A DNA stretch of 64,000 nucleotides, taken from Anaerolinea sp. GTDB lineage: Bacteria > Chloroflexota > Anaerolineae > Anaerolineales > Anaerolineaceae. The notes beneath the pieces are model-generated. The model ran no database searches. It saw only the letters and a list, made by a program, of their open reading frames with translations, and had not been told where the DNA came from. The first letter of the stretch is position 1, and each line of letters starts with the position of its first letter. The translations under genes and the position numbers were made by a program. The stretch covers positions 35,768-99,767 of the forward strand of contig PNON01000003.1 in the NCBI GenBank assembly GCA_013824865.1, in the 5' to 3' direction. This document shows, piece by piece, positions 27,303 to 35,035 of the stretch.

Positions 27303-28340
27303 ATGGTGAAAAAAGATGCCCCAATCATAGGCCGAAAAGACGATCATTTACAGATAAACCTGAAAAATGACGTTGAGTCTGGCATTTCTACCGGATTAGA
27401 GAAACTGCAATTCGAACATTCAGCCCTGCCTGAAATTAACCTCTCGGATGTCGATCCATCTCTCACCTTCCTGGGGAAAAATCTCAAACTCCCCCTGCTC
27501 ATATCTTCCATGACTGGGGGAACACCGGAGGGGTTGAGGATTAACCATATTCTTGCTAAAGCCGCAGATTATTACGGTCTAGCCATGGGGGTTGGCTCGC
27601 AGCGAGTAGCAATTGACTACCCGGAAACATTGCCAAGTTTCAATCTTCGCCAGGTGGTCCCTAATATCTTGCTCCTTGCCAACCTGGGTGCTGCCCAGTT
27701 AAACTACGGTTATGGTGTGGATGAATGCAAATTGGCAGTTGATTCCATTCAGGCGGATGGCTTAATCCTGCATCTCAACCCATTACAGGAAGCCCTTCAA
27801 ACCGGGGGAGATACGGATTTTGCAGGATTGCTGGGAAAGATTGAGCTGGTTTGTCGGCATCTGGGAAAGCCCGTGATCGTGAAAGAAGTTGGCTGGGGTA
27901 TCTCAACCCATGTCGCCAGGCAGCTTATGAATGCAGGGGTCTCCGCGATAGATGTCGCTGGCGCAGGTGGCACATCCTGGTCACAGGTCGAGATGAATAG
28001 AGCGGAAGATGATCACCTCCGTGAAGCTGCTCTCAAATTCCGTTCTTGGGGCATCCCAACAGCTCAAGCCATCCATCAGGCACAGCTTGGCGCACCAGGA
28101 CTGCCCATTATCGCCTCTGGCGGTCTCCAATCCGGAGTGGATATCGCCAAGTGCATTGCGCTTGGTGCCAGTTTAACCGGTATGGCAGGTCCATTGCTGC
28201 GAGCTGCGGCAGAATCAGAAGAATCCCTTGATCGTAAGATCGAGCAAATTAAGTTAGAACTGACAATTACCATGTTTGTCACTGGCTCTCCTGATTTGAA
28301 ATCCCTGCACAATGCCAGGTTCCTCTCCCCAAGTAACTAA
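27303..28340 (+). CDS. fni: Isopentenyl-diphosphate delta-isomerase, type 2
   Basis: FMN- and NADPH-dependent isomerase interconverting IPP and DMAPP. About 345 residues. IGRKDDHLQINL at the N-terminus, SSMTGGTPEG, GVGSQRVAI and the C-terminal IIASGGLQSGVDIAKCIALGA FMN-phosphate site are typical. An alternative ATG at 27291 exists, but it would lie within a few bases of the predicted transcription start. The prenyl synthase gene follows after 3 bases. Confidence 0.92.
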   Translation: MVKKDAPIIGRKDDHLQINLKNDVESGISTGLEKLQFEHSALPEINLSDVDPSLTFLGKNLKLPLLISSMTGGTPEGLRINHILAKAADYYGLAMGVGSQRVAIDYPETLPSFNLRQVVPNILLLANLGAAQLNYGYGVDECKLAVDSIQADGLILHLNPLQEALQTGGDTDFAGLLGKIELVCRHLGKPVIVKEVGWGISTHVARQLMNAGVSAIDVAGAGGTSWSQVEMNRAEDDHLREAALKFRSWGIPTAQAIHQAQLGAPGLPIIASGGLQSGVDIAKCIALGASLTGMAGPLLRAAAESEESLDRKIEQIKLELTITMFVTGSPDLKSLHNARFLSPSN

Positions 28341-28343
28341 ATC

Positions 28344-29363
28344 ATGGAACCTATTCTGCACAAGTATCCCTTGATCGTTGATATGCTTGATCATATCGAG
28401 ACAGCCTGCCATTCTACCGTCGAAAATGGATTCCATTCACGAGCATCCATTCTAAAAGATATGCTGATTTATCATATGGGGTGGGCGGAGGACGGAAATT
28501 TAAGGAAAGGAAAACGAATCCGACCACTGCTCTTGTGCCTGTCCACCCATCTTTGCGGGGGAGACTGGCACGACGCGTTACCTGCAGCCTCAGCTGTGGA
28601 GTTGATTCACAACTTCTCCCTGATCCATGATGATATCCAGGATCAAAGTCCCACACGCCATGGGCAGCCTACGCTCTGGAAGCTGCACGGCATTGCCCAG
28701 GCGATCAATGCAGGCGATGCACTCTTCAGCCTGGCGTTGAACCACATTTGGCATCTATCGCCAAGATATAATGCAGAAACCATCTCCCGTTGCAGCCAGT
28801 TGCTCACTTCCACCTGCCTTCAGCTTACCGAAGGTCAATATTTGGACCTAGATTTCGAAAAGCGCAACCGGGTAACCATGGAAGATTACCAATCCATGAT
28901 TGAAGGTAAGACAACAGCGTTGCTCGCTACTTCCACAAAACTGGGAGCCATGCTTGCAACTCCAGATCCCGATAAACAGGCATTATTCCACCTATATGGA
29001 TATTACCTCGGGTTGGCATTCCAGGTGATGGATGATTACCTCGGTATCTGGGGGGATGAAGCGGTAACTGGAAAATCCACAAGTAGTGATCTGTTATCTG
29101 GGAAATTGAGCTATCCCGTAATTCTCGGAATAGAGCGAAATAATAATTTTGCTCTACGTTGGGCTAAAGGCAATATCCAGCCAGTCGATTTCACTTCGAT
29201 TCTAACCATGCTCGATGAAGCTGGTGTATCCAACTCAACATTGTCCATGGCTCGTGAATATACTGACCTGGCATTTGTAAAACTGAGAGCAGCAGTTGGA
29301 GGCCATCCAGATTGCGTAATTATTGAGGAAATAACGGACTGGTTGGTTAACCGCACTTCTTGA
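28344..29363 (+). CDS. Polyprenyl diphosphate synthase (FPP/GGPP type)
   Basis: Condenses IPP with allylic diphosphates. 339 residues. The first aspartate-rich motif is in SLIHDDIQDQSPTRHGQPT and the second in QVMDDYLGIWGDE; GKTTALLATS lies between them. The Asp-rich motif is the short DDxxD form. Chain length cannot be fixed by eye. Directly coupled to fni, giving a two-gene isoprenoid unit. Confidence 0.9.
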   Translation: MEPILHKYPLIVDMLDHIETACHSTVENGFHSRASILKDMLIYHMGWAEDGNLRKGKRIRPLLLCLSTHLCGGDWHDALPAASAVELIHNFSLIHDDIQDQSPTRHGQPTLWKLHGIAQAINAGDALFSLALNHIWHLSPRYNAETISRCSQLLTSTCLQLTEGQYLDLDFEKRNRVTMEDYQSMIEGKTTALLATSTKLGAMLATPDPDKQALFHLYGYYLGLAFQVMDDYLGIWGDEAVTGKSTSSDLLSGKLSYPVILGIERNNNFALRWAKGNIQPVDFTSILTMLDEAGVSNSTLSMAREYTDLAFVKLRAAVGGHPDCVIIEEITDWLVNRTS

Positions 29364-29415
29364 TGTTGCCAGGGAAAGTCCTGTCAACGCACAATCAACG
29401 CAAAGTCCCGTGTCC

Positions 29416-29444
29416 TTGACAAGCAACGGTTGGGTTCATATAAT
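29416..29444 (+). promoter_or_regulatory. Consensus promoter of tRNA-Gly
   Basis: TTGACA (29416-29421), exactly 17 bases, TATAAT (29439-29444), then 12 bases to the first base of the tRNA. It is a full-consensus housekeeping promoter, normal for a stable RNA gene. Confidence 0.85.
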
Positions 29445-29456
29445 GCTTTCACTGAT

Positions 29457-29528
29457 GCGGGTGTCGCCAAGTGGTAAGGCAGTACCTTCCCAAGGTACCA
29501 TCCGTGGGTTCGAATCCCATCACCCGCT
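29457..29528 (+). tRNA. tRNA-Gly (anticodon CCC)
   Basis: 72 bases folding as a full cloverleaf. Acceptor stem GCGGGTG/CACCCGC with discriminator T; D arm GCC...GGC; anticodon stem GTACC/GGTAC with loop TTCCCAA, giving anticodon CCC (reads GGG); T arm GTGGG-TTCGAAT-CCCAT. CCA is not encoded. Its 3' half is copied repeatedly in the adjacent tandem array. Confidence 0.95.
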
Positions 29529-29529
29529 C

Positions 29530-29799
29530 AACTTTTTTCCCCATTCATGCGCCCCGTCGAGGGGTGGTATTCGAAGCCCATCACCCGCTCCCTGAGCCTG
29601 TCGAAGGGTTTTCCCCATTCGTGCGCCCCGTCGAGGGGTGGTATTCGAAGCCCATCACCCGCTCAACTTTTTTCCCCATTCGTGCGCCCCGTCGAGGGGT
29701 GGTATTCGAATCCCATCACCCGCTCCCTGAGCCTGTCGAAGGGTTTCCCCCATCCGTGCGCCCCCTCGAGTGGTGAATGTCGAAGAACACCCGCCAGAG
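29530..29799 (+). repeat. Alternating 61/74-bp tandem repeat carrying tRNA-Gly 3'-end copies
   Basis: Four units follow the tRNA directly: A1 29530-29590 (61), B1 29591-29664 (74), A2 29665-29725 (61), B2 29726-29799 (74, degenerate). A units begin AACTTTTTTCC, B units begin CCTGAGCCTGTCGAAGG. Both share the core CGCCCCGTCGAGGGG and end with TTCGAA(g/t)CCCATCACCCGC, a copy of the tRNA T-arm and acceptor 3' strand (original at 29509-29529; copies at 29570, 29644 and 29705). The B-unit head resembles a REP-like motif common in environmental bacteria. Open frames across it have no ribosome site and merely follow the repeat. Confidence 0.85.
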
Positions 29800-29866
29800 C
29801 GTAAAACTCACGTTGCAATGCTATTTCATGCAAGTAAGATCTGACCTGCTTATATGATTGATTTGG

Positions 29867-30217
29867 TTAAATTGAAATAACTTTATCAGCCCTAAACTGT
29901 GCCTCGATAATATCCGTCATCCCGCCGACGATACCCACCTGCACCTGGTCTGTAAGATTAAAGAATTCCAGACAAGTACTGCAGAGAATACAATGCACAC
30001 CTTTGCTCTCGAGTGATTTAACCGTCTCCAACACCGGTGATCCAGACACGAGCAACTTTACACCTTCAGAGTAGAAGCAAATGGCAGCCGGCAATATATT
30101 ATTCTCATCGAGCAGTCTGAAATATGTCTGAATGAGCTTATGCTGCAAAGTTGTATCTGCCTCGCCCATTCCATTCCTTGTTACCAAAATTATTGTATTC
30201 GAAGCGGGAACCGACAT
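29867..30217 (-). CDS. DsrE-family protein, like the C-terminal domain of YedF
   Basis: 116 residues. The sequence ILVTRNGMGEADTTLQHKLIQTYF, the SEGVKLLVSGSPVLETVKSLE stretch and the CSTCLEFFNL cysteine pair match the C-terminal domain of YedF, a protein associated with selenium metabolism; the N-terminal TusA-like domain is absent. The start is at 30217 behind an AGGAG site; the upstream frame to 30358 has no such site. Possible role: sulfur or selenium relay. It is the last gene of a minus-strand run after the aminotransferase. Confidence 0.75.
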   Translation of the reverse strand: MSVPASNTIILVTRNGMGEADTTLQHKLIQTYFRLLDENNILPAAICFYSEGVKLLVSGSPVLETVKSLESKGVHCILCSTCLEFFNLTDQVQVGIVGGMTDIIEAQFRADKVISI

Positions 30218-30442
30218 AGGAATCTCCTGATTTTTGAATAGAGTACCGCTAAGCAAGCAAAACGGAAACGCTGTCTTCATATCCAAGTGGCCCACCAGAG
30301 CGGGTACGCTGCCTAGCATGTCGCCAACAGCTCGATTGAACACATCCAAGCACTGCATGGCTGCGAAATCCAGCCATCGACCTTTAAATAATTGAGTTTT
30401 TACCTTATTATCCTTGAATCTCCATACTATATTCCAGGGGGA

Positions 30443-31759
30443 TTAACCTTCGAGAATTGATATTGCATTATCGATAATCTTCAACCCTTCGAGCAGCTTA
30501 TCTTTCGTAATGCACAACGGCGGACAAACGAAGATCAGATTGTGGTTGACAAAGGTGGATAGGCCATCAGCTAGAAGTTTGTTTCGTACTACGCCCATCT
30601 TGCTATCGTCCATGGGTTGTTTTGTCTGTCGGTCTGATACGATTTCCAGGCATGAGAATAAGCCTATTTGCCGCACATCCCCTACAACCATGTGTTTTTC
30701 TTTGATGTTCACCAGTTCATTTGCCAGCACCTTGCCCATGGCTTTACTGTTTTCGATCAAGCTGTCTTCTTTATAAACATTAACAGTAGCCACTCCGGCT
30801 GCTGTACACATGGGATGCCCACAATAGGTCAACCCTAAATATAGATATTTATCTTCAAAGAACTCAGCGATTTTATCGGAGACGATGACAGCGCCTAAAG
30901 GCAGATATCCGCTGGTGACACCTTTGGCGATAGTTATGATATCAGGGACAACTCCCCAGTTATCCACAGCAAACCATTCTCCTGTCCGGCCGAATCCGCT
31001 CATGACCTCATCTGCGATTAAAAGGATGCCATACTTCTTTGTGATCTCGCGTAGGCGTGGCCAATAGTCGTCGGGGGGCACTAGGATACCATTCGAGCCG
31101 GTTACACCTTCCATGATCAGAGCTGCCACTGTCGGCGGACCTTCGTACCGAATCACATCTTCTATATGGGTCACACATTCGCGGTGGCAGGTTTGTAATG
31201 TATGCCCAAAAGGACAGCGGTAACAGTATGGGTCAAAAACATGGACCACCCCGGGGATGCCCGGCTCAACTGGTGGGCGGCGATAGTCGCCGCTCAATGT
31301 GATCGCGCCGTAAGTTGCCCCATGGTAAGAGATGTAACGAGCAAGGATTTTGTGGCGTCCGGTGTACAGGCGCGCCATCTTTACCGCATTTTCATTTGCA
31401 TCTGCTCCACCCAGCGTAAAGAAGACTTTATTTAAATCCCCCGGGGATACCTCCGCAATCAGGCGTCCAAGCTCTCCTTTTGGCTCATGAGCATGGCCGG
31501 GATGCGCGCTAGTCAGGCGTCCGGCCTGTTCTTGGATGGCTGCTACTACCTTGGGATGCTGGTAGCCGATGTTCAAGTTCATCAACTGAGAGGAAAAATC
31601 CATATATCGCTTTCCACTCCTGTCCCAGAAGTAAATTCCTTTGCCGGTTTCAATAGCAATCGGCGCGATGTTCTTCTGGATCGACCATGAGAAAAAGACA
31701 TACTTACGGTTAAGATCGATGACTTCCTGAGCGGTTAATTCTTTAATTTGGTCTGACAC
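30443..31759 (-). CDS. Class III PLP-dependent aminotransferase
   Basis: 438 residues. The PLP lysine lies in TIAKGVTSGYLPLGA and the cofactor Asp in IADEVMSGFGRTG. The SAHPGHAHEPKGELG and PFGHTLQTCHRECV segments resemble the taurine/omega-amino acid:pyruvate group more than ornithine or acetylornithine enzymes. The substrate is unknown; a role on an omega-amino or guanidino acid fits the neighbourhood. It is separated from the Lrp gene by 26 bases on the same strand, so it is probably an Lrp-controlled operon member. Confidence 0.85.
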   Translation of the reverse strand: MSDQIKELTAQEVIDLNRKYVFFSWSIQKNIAPIAIETGKGIYFWDRSGKRYMDFSSQLMNLNIGYQHPKVVAAIQEQAGRLTSAHPGHAHEPKGELGRLIAEVSPGDLNKVFFTLGGADANENAVKMARLYTGRHKILARYISYHGATYGAITLSGDYRRPPVEPGIPGVVHVFDPYCYRCPFGHTLQTCHRECVTHIEDVIRYEGPPTVAALIMEGVTGSNGILVPPDDYWPRLREITKKYGILLIADEVMSGFGRTGEWFAVDNWGVVPDIITIAKGVTSGYLPLGAVIVSDKIAEFFEDKYLYLGLTYCGHPMCTAAGVATVNVYKEDSLIENSKAMGKVLANELVNIKEKHMVVGDVRQIGLFSCLEIVSDRQTKQPMDDSKMGVVRNKLLADGLSTFVNHNLIFVCPPLCITKDKLLEGLKIIDNAISILEG

Positions 31760-31785
31760 ACAAACCTCCTAGATTAATTATATAT

Positions 31786-32301
31786 TTACCGAATGGGGCG
31801 TATTTCGTTTTCTTTTACCGGGGCAAGTTGCCTCGCCAATTTCAAGTCTGGCTGCGCAAACTGGTATACATCCAGGATAAGCATTGTTTTAAAATCTTTT
31901 ATCCCTTTCACCCTGGCTAAACGGTTCATCAAAAAATCCATTAAATGCTGTGTGTCCCGGCACATGACATCTACCATCACATCATACTCTCCGGTAATCA
32001 AGGCGAGATAGCTTACTTCTGGAAACCGGGCGATCTCCTTGCTCGATTCTCCCAGGCAATCGGGTTGAATTGATACTAGAATTGTAGTGTAGGCATTAAA
32101 ACCAACCCGTTGCGGATTTACCCGAGCAATTATGCTCACGGTTTTATCATCGAGCATCTTAAGGACGCGGTTCCGTACGGTTCCTACAGAGAGGCCTAAT
32201 TCTTTGGCTATCTTTGCGAAAGATTTTCGCCCTGCTTGCTGCAGATGAGCCAGGATCGTAAAATCCAACTCATCAATATATTGGTCATCATTATTAGCCA
32301 T
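31786..32301 (-). CDS. Lrp/AsnC-family transcriptional regulator
   Basis: 171 residues: N-terminal winged HTH (DFTILAHLQQAGRKSFAKIAKELGLSVGTVRNRVLKM) and C-terminal RAM ligand-binding domain with GEYDVMVDVMCRD. Such proteins sense amino acids. It is divergent from the first amidinotransferase gene and co-directional with the aminotransferase, making it the best candidate for the palindrome shared by both amidinotransferase promoters. Confidence 0.9.
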   Translation of the reverse strand: MANNDDQYIDELDFTILAHLQQAGRKSFAKIAKELGLSVGTVRNRVLKMLDDKTVSIIARVNPQRVGFNAYTTILVSIQPDCLGESSKEIARFPEVSYLALITGEYDVMVDVMCRDTQHLMDFLMNRLARVKGIKDFKTMLILDVYQFAQPDLKLARQLAPVKENEIRPIR

Positions 32302-32637
32302 ATAATTTTCTCTTTTTATCTTGATTATATTCGTGGGTTAATAATTTGTAACCGCAATCATCACATATCAGGACTAAGAAACTAGAATTCATTAAGCTTG
32401 GCTATCAAACGTCCTACTATCATCCTGAATTTCGTAAGCTTAATTGTCATTTGAAATCATGTTCATCAGAGCTCTTGTAAACAATGATAGACCAAAAGAA
32501 CATAATTGTCAATAATTGTCAATCATATTGACAATTTAATGATAAATTGTTATAATAAAATCCAGTTTACTCGTACATTAACTATGGAAATATTCACGGA
32601 TATTGCCTAACTTTAAATAATTTATCAAGAGAATGCA
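32302..32637 (+). promoter_or_regulatory. Divergent control region with palindromic operator (lrp / amidinotransferase 1)
   Basis: 336 bases without a gene. Toward the amidinotransferase, TTGACA (32528-32533), 17 bases, TATAAT (32551-32556) is a full-consensus promoter. Its -35 box is the right arm of TGTCAATCATATTGACA (32517-32533), which extends to 9-bp arms AATTGTCAA (32514-32522) and TTGACAATT (32528-32536). A further direct half-site TTGTCAA lies 10 bases upstream (32506-32512). A separate 9-bp inverted repeat, ATTAAGCTT/AAGCTTAAT, lies at 32391-32399 and 32436-32444. The layout suggests repression by a dimer with cooperative binding. Confidence 0.75.
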
Positions 32638-33771
32638 ATGCTATCCAATAAAACTATAGTTAATTCTTGGAACGAGTGGGACGCATTGAAACGCATCATT
32701 ATAGGTCGCGCTGATGATTGTATGGTCCAGACACCTGAGCTGGCAGCACAACGTCACTGGTCTGAAAATGGATATCCGAAAGGAAAATTAGGTCCGTACC
32801 CTAAGGATATGATCGATATGGCAAACCAACAGCTGGATAATTTTTCGAAGATGTTGGAAAGCCGTGGTATTATCGTTGATCGCCCGACACCTCTCGATTT
32901 CAGTCAGCAAGTATCCACTCCAGATTGGGTACAAGGTTCAATGGTTGGGTGCATGCCTCCCAGAGACTTGCTCTTGCCCGTGGGGAATGAGATTGTCGAA
33001 GCCACTATGTCCTTTCGCAGCCGCTGGATTGAGTACCTTAGCTACCGACCTATCCTTGAAAAGTATTTTGCAGAAGATCCAAATTTCCGCTACGAAGCAG
33101 CTCCTAAACCTCGTTTGACCGAACAAACCTACAAGGAAGGTTTTTTAATAAACTGGAAAACTCTTTCAGATGACGAGAAGAAGCGACACATGCGCGAATC
33201 ATACTGGATTCTGACCGAAGTGGAACCCTGCTTCGATGCAGCTGATGTGGTGCGCTGTAGTAAGGATCTTTTCGTATAAAAATCCATGGTTACCAATAAT
33301 GGTGGTATTCGTTGGTTGAAACAGTATTTTCCAAACCACCGCGTCCACATGGGAAGATATTACGAATCTCAGCCCTGGCATATGGATACAACCCTCCTTG
33401 TATTACGTCCAGGTCTGGTGATGATCAATCCTGAACGTCCCCCGCTCGAACCTGGCCAGGCTGAACTATTCAAGAAGAACGATTGGGAAGTCATAATTGG
33501 GCCTAGAACCGTTCTTCCCAAGAAACGCCCTTTGACATACTGCAGTCTTTGGCTTAATACCAACATCCTCGTCCTTGACACGAAAACCGTATGCGTTGAA
33601 GCCAGCGATATCCCAGTACAGGATTTATTAGATAGCAAAGGATACAATGTCATACCTGTTCCATTCTATGAGGTTTCACCGTTTGGTGGTGGATTACATT
33701 GTGCTACTTCCGATGTCTATCGGGAAAGTGACTTTGAAGATTACTTCCCCAGGCAGATATCGGGTTTCTGA
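32638..33771 (+). pseudogene. AGAT-type amidinotransferase 1, interrupted by an in-frame TAA
   Basis: A homologue of glycine/inosamine amidinotransferases, paralogous to the intact gene at 43570. The reading frame is the same on both sides of TAA at 33277-33279; the alignment to the paralogue needs no gap there (KDLFV-stop-KSMVTNN against KDIFWYHSCVTNN), so the stop replaces a Tyr codon. The catalytic residues would be Asp in PCFDAADVVR before the stop, and His in WHMDTTL and Cys in GGGLHCATSD after it. An ATG at 33286 could start the second half, but with no ribosome site and no Asp. Either a recent nonsense mutation or TAA read-through. Confidence 0.85.
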
Positions 33772-33813
33772 AAAATAGAATAACCAAAGTTACATGAAGA
33801 TAGGAGATGGAGT

Positions 33814-34569
33814 ATGCTGGCAGAACACATGACCTGGATTGAATATCGTGATAAAGTGAAACACAGCGTGGTTATCCTTCCAATGGGTGCATTTGAACAA
33901 CATGGCCCTCATTTGCCTTTAAATGTCGATGTTATTATACCGACCAGTTTTGCAAATCTAGTAGCTGCAAAAGTAGATGGGATGGTGTTACCACCTGTTA
34001 CTTATGGCTATAAATCACAACCTACGAGTGGCGGTGGACCATTGTTCCCAGGGACGACTAGCTTAGATGGTGATACATTGACCCACTTTATCCTCGATAT
34101 CTTGCGGGATACATATCGGCATGGAGGTAGAAAGTTTCTCCTGCTCAACGGCCATTATGAAAATGTTGCCTTTGCTACCGAAGCTGTAGATCTTTTCTTG
34201 AGAGAAGCCAAAGATGTTAAGATCGTTATCCTGAGTTGGTGGGAACAGGTACCAGATGAGTTGGTACCAGAGCTTTTTGAAGGGGCAGGTTTCCCCGGCT
34301 GGGACACAGAACACGCAGGGATTACTGAGACCTCATTGATGCTTTTTTTTGCCCCCGAATTGGTTCGCAAAGATAAGATCATCGACGACCAGGCTGCCCG
34401 AATCCCCAAATATGCTATCTTTCCACCTTCCAAAGATATTATTCCTGCATCAGGTGTCCTATACAAAGCAACTTATGCCTCCCTTGAGAAAGGTGAAATA
34501 ATTTGCAAACAAGTGACTGATGTCATCGTGACGATTGTGAAACAAGAGTTTAATGCAAGATCTCAATAA
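33814..34569 (+). CDS. Creatininase-family amidohydrolase
   Basis: 251 residues. Metal-binding pattern of creatininase: Glu28 and His30 in GAFEQHGPHLP, Asp39, the LLNGHYEN histidine and the Glu in GITETSLM. The full family includes creatinine amidohydrolase, MftE-like proteins and formamide hydrolases of riboflavin/F420 synthesis; length and the HGPHLPLNVD core are closest to true creatinine-type enzymes. Placed 42 bases after the broken amidinotransferase with its own GGAG site, it probably opens a cyclic guanidino or amide compound. Confidence 0.82.
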   Translation: MLAEHMTWIEYRDKVKHSVVILPMGAFEQHGPHLPLNVDVIIPTSFANLVAAKVDGMVLPPVTYGYKSQPTSGGGPLFPGTTSLDGDTLTHFILDILRDTYRHGGRKFLLLNGHYENVAFATEAVDLFLREAKDVKIVILSWWEQVPDELVPELFEGAGFPGWDTEHAGITETSLMLFFAPELVRKDKIIDDQAARIPKYAIFPPSKDIIPASGVLYKATYASLEKGEIICKQVTDVIVTIVKQEFNARSQ

Positions 34570-34878
34570 TGATTTTATGACTTTTATGAATTCAGAAGTA
34601 TGGTTATTATGTTATAGCAGTTGCTCAATTGGATAGAAACCTATTCAGGTAAGTAATTTAGAATCTGAGAAAAAGGAAAGTTTGGTGAACGATACTTGTA
34701 CTCTACTCCCTGGAAAAGCATTTCGAGATATGTCAACTTGATATGTTAGATTACCCGACATCTGACTGTAATACCACTCCCCCGGGCAAACTAGCGCCTT
34801 CACTATTATTTATTTATATAACAATTTCTTACACCATTTATCTACTGACTGAATGATACGTATTTATAAGGAGGTGGT

Positions 34879-34983
34879 GTGCAGGCTAATTTTTATGGTA
34901 GAAAATCTAGATCACTGACTTTGCTATTAGTAAAAGTCGGTCCCCCATGGTTGCTCATCATTAAAGTACAAGCAAGGATCTAG
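34879..34983 (+). CDS. Candidate 34-residue leader peptide upstream of the BMP operon
   Basis: GTG start 4 bases after AGGAGG, ending at TAG 34981-34983. The peptide begins MQANFYGRKSRSLTLLLVKV and continues with another hydrophobic stretch (PPWLLIIKV). No homologue is recognised. It overlaps the inverted repeat below, so translation would affect folding of the leader RNA. It could equally be an accidental frame in a structured RNA. Confidence 0.35.
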   Translation: MQANFYGRKSRSLTLLLVKVGPPWLLIIKVQARI

Positions 34984-34987
34984 ATTT
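34903..34987 (+). ncRNA. Possible three-way-junction leader RNA
   Basis: Outer stem AAATCTAGATC (34903-34913) with GATCTAGATTT (34977-34987), 11 perfect pairs. Inside, ACTGACTTT (34914-34922) pairs with AAAGTCGGT (34933-34941, one G-T), and TTGCT (34951-34955) pairs with AGCAA (34971-34975). The 85-base fold lies 49 bases before the substrate-binding protein ATG. It does not match the purine, guanidine-I or cobalamin riboswitch cores that I know. Alternatively it is a short element with terminal inverted repeats. Confidence 0.4.
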
Positions 34988-35035
34988 AGATAATTGATGT
35001 GCATATTCAATATTTAACTAATCTAGGAGGATGAA

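Larger units (their letters stand above)
34570..35035 (+). other. 466-base gap before the BMP transporter operon
   Basis: The left 300 bases hold no convincing gene; an 18-codon frame beginning GTG near 34685 has an AAGGAAA site but nothing else to support it. The right part contains a strong ribosome site (AAGGAGGTGG, 34869-34878), a 34-codon frame and a potential three-stem RNA, listed separately. No clear promoter box pair was found. Confidence 0.5.

Noticed and set aside
29590..29743. CRISPR array
   Set aside because: The repeated units are contiguous and nearly identical throughout, with no unique spacers and no cas genes.
29410..29804. Three overlapping open frames across the tRNA and the tandem repeat
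   Set aside because: They run through the tRNA, have no ribosome site, and their peptides merely repeat with the DNA (EPVEG, PVEGW units).
33286..33771. Second half of amidinotransferase 1 as a separate gene
   Set aside because: No ribosome site, and it lacks the catalytic Asp; it is the continuation of the same frame after TAA.
34903..34987. Purine or guanidine riboswitch
   Set aside because: The three-stem outline is suggestive, but the conserved junction and loop bases of the purine and ykkC/guanidine-I classes are not present.
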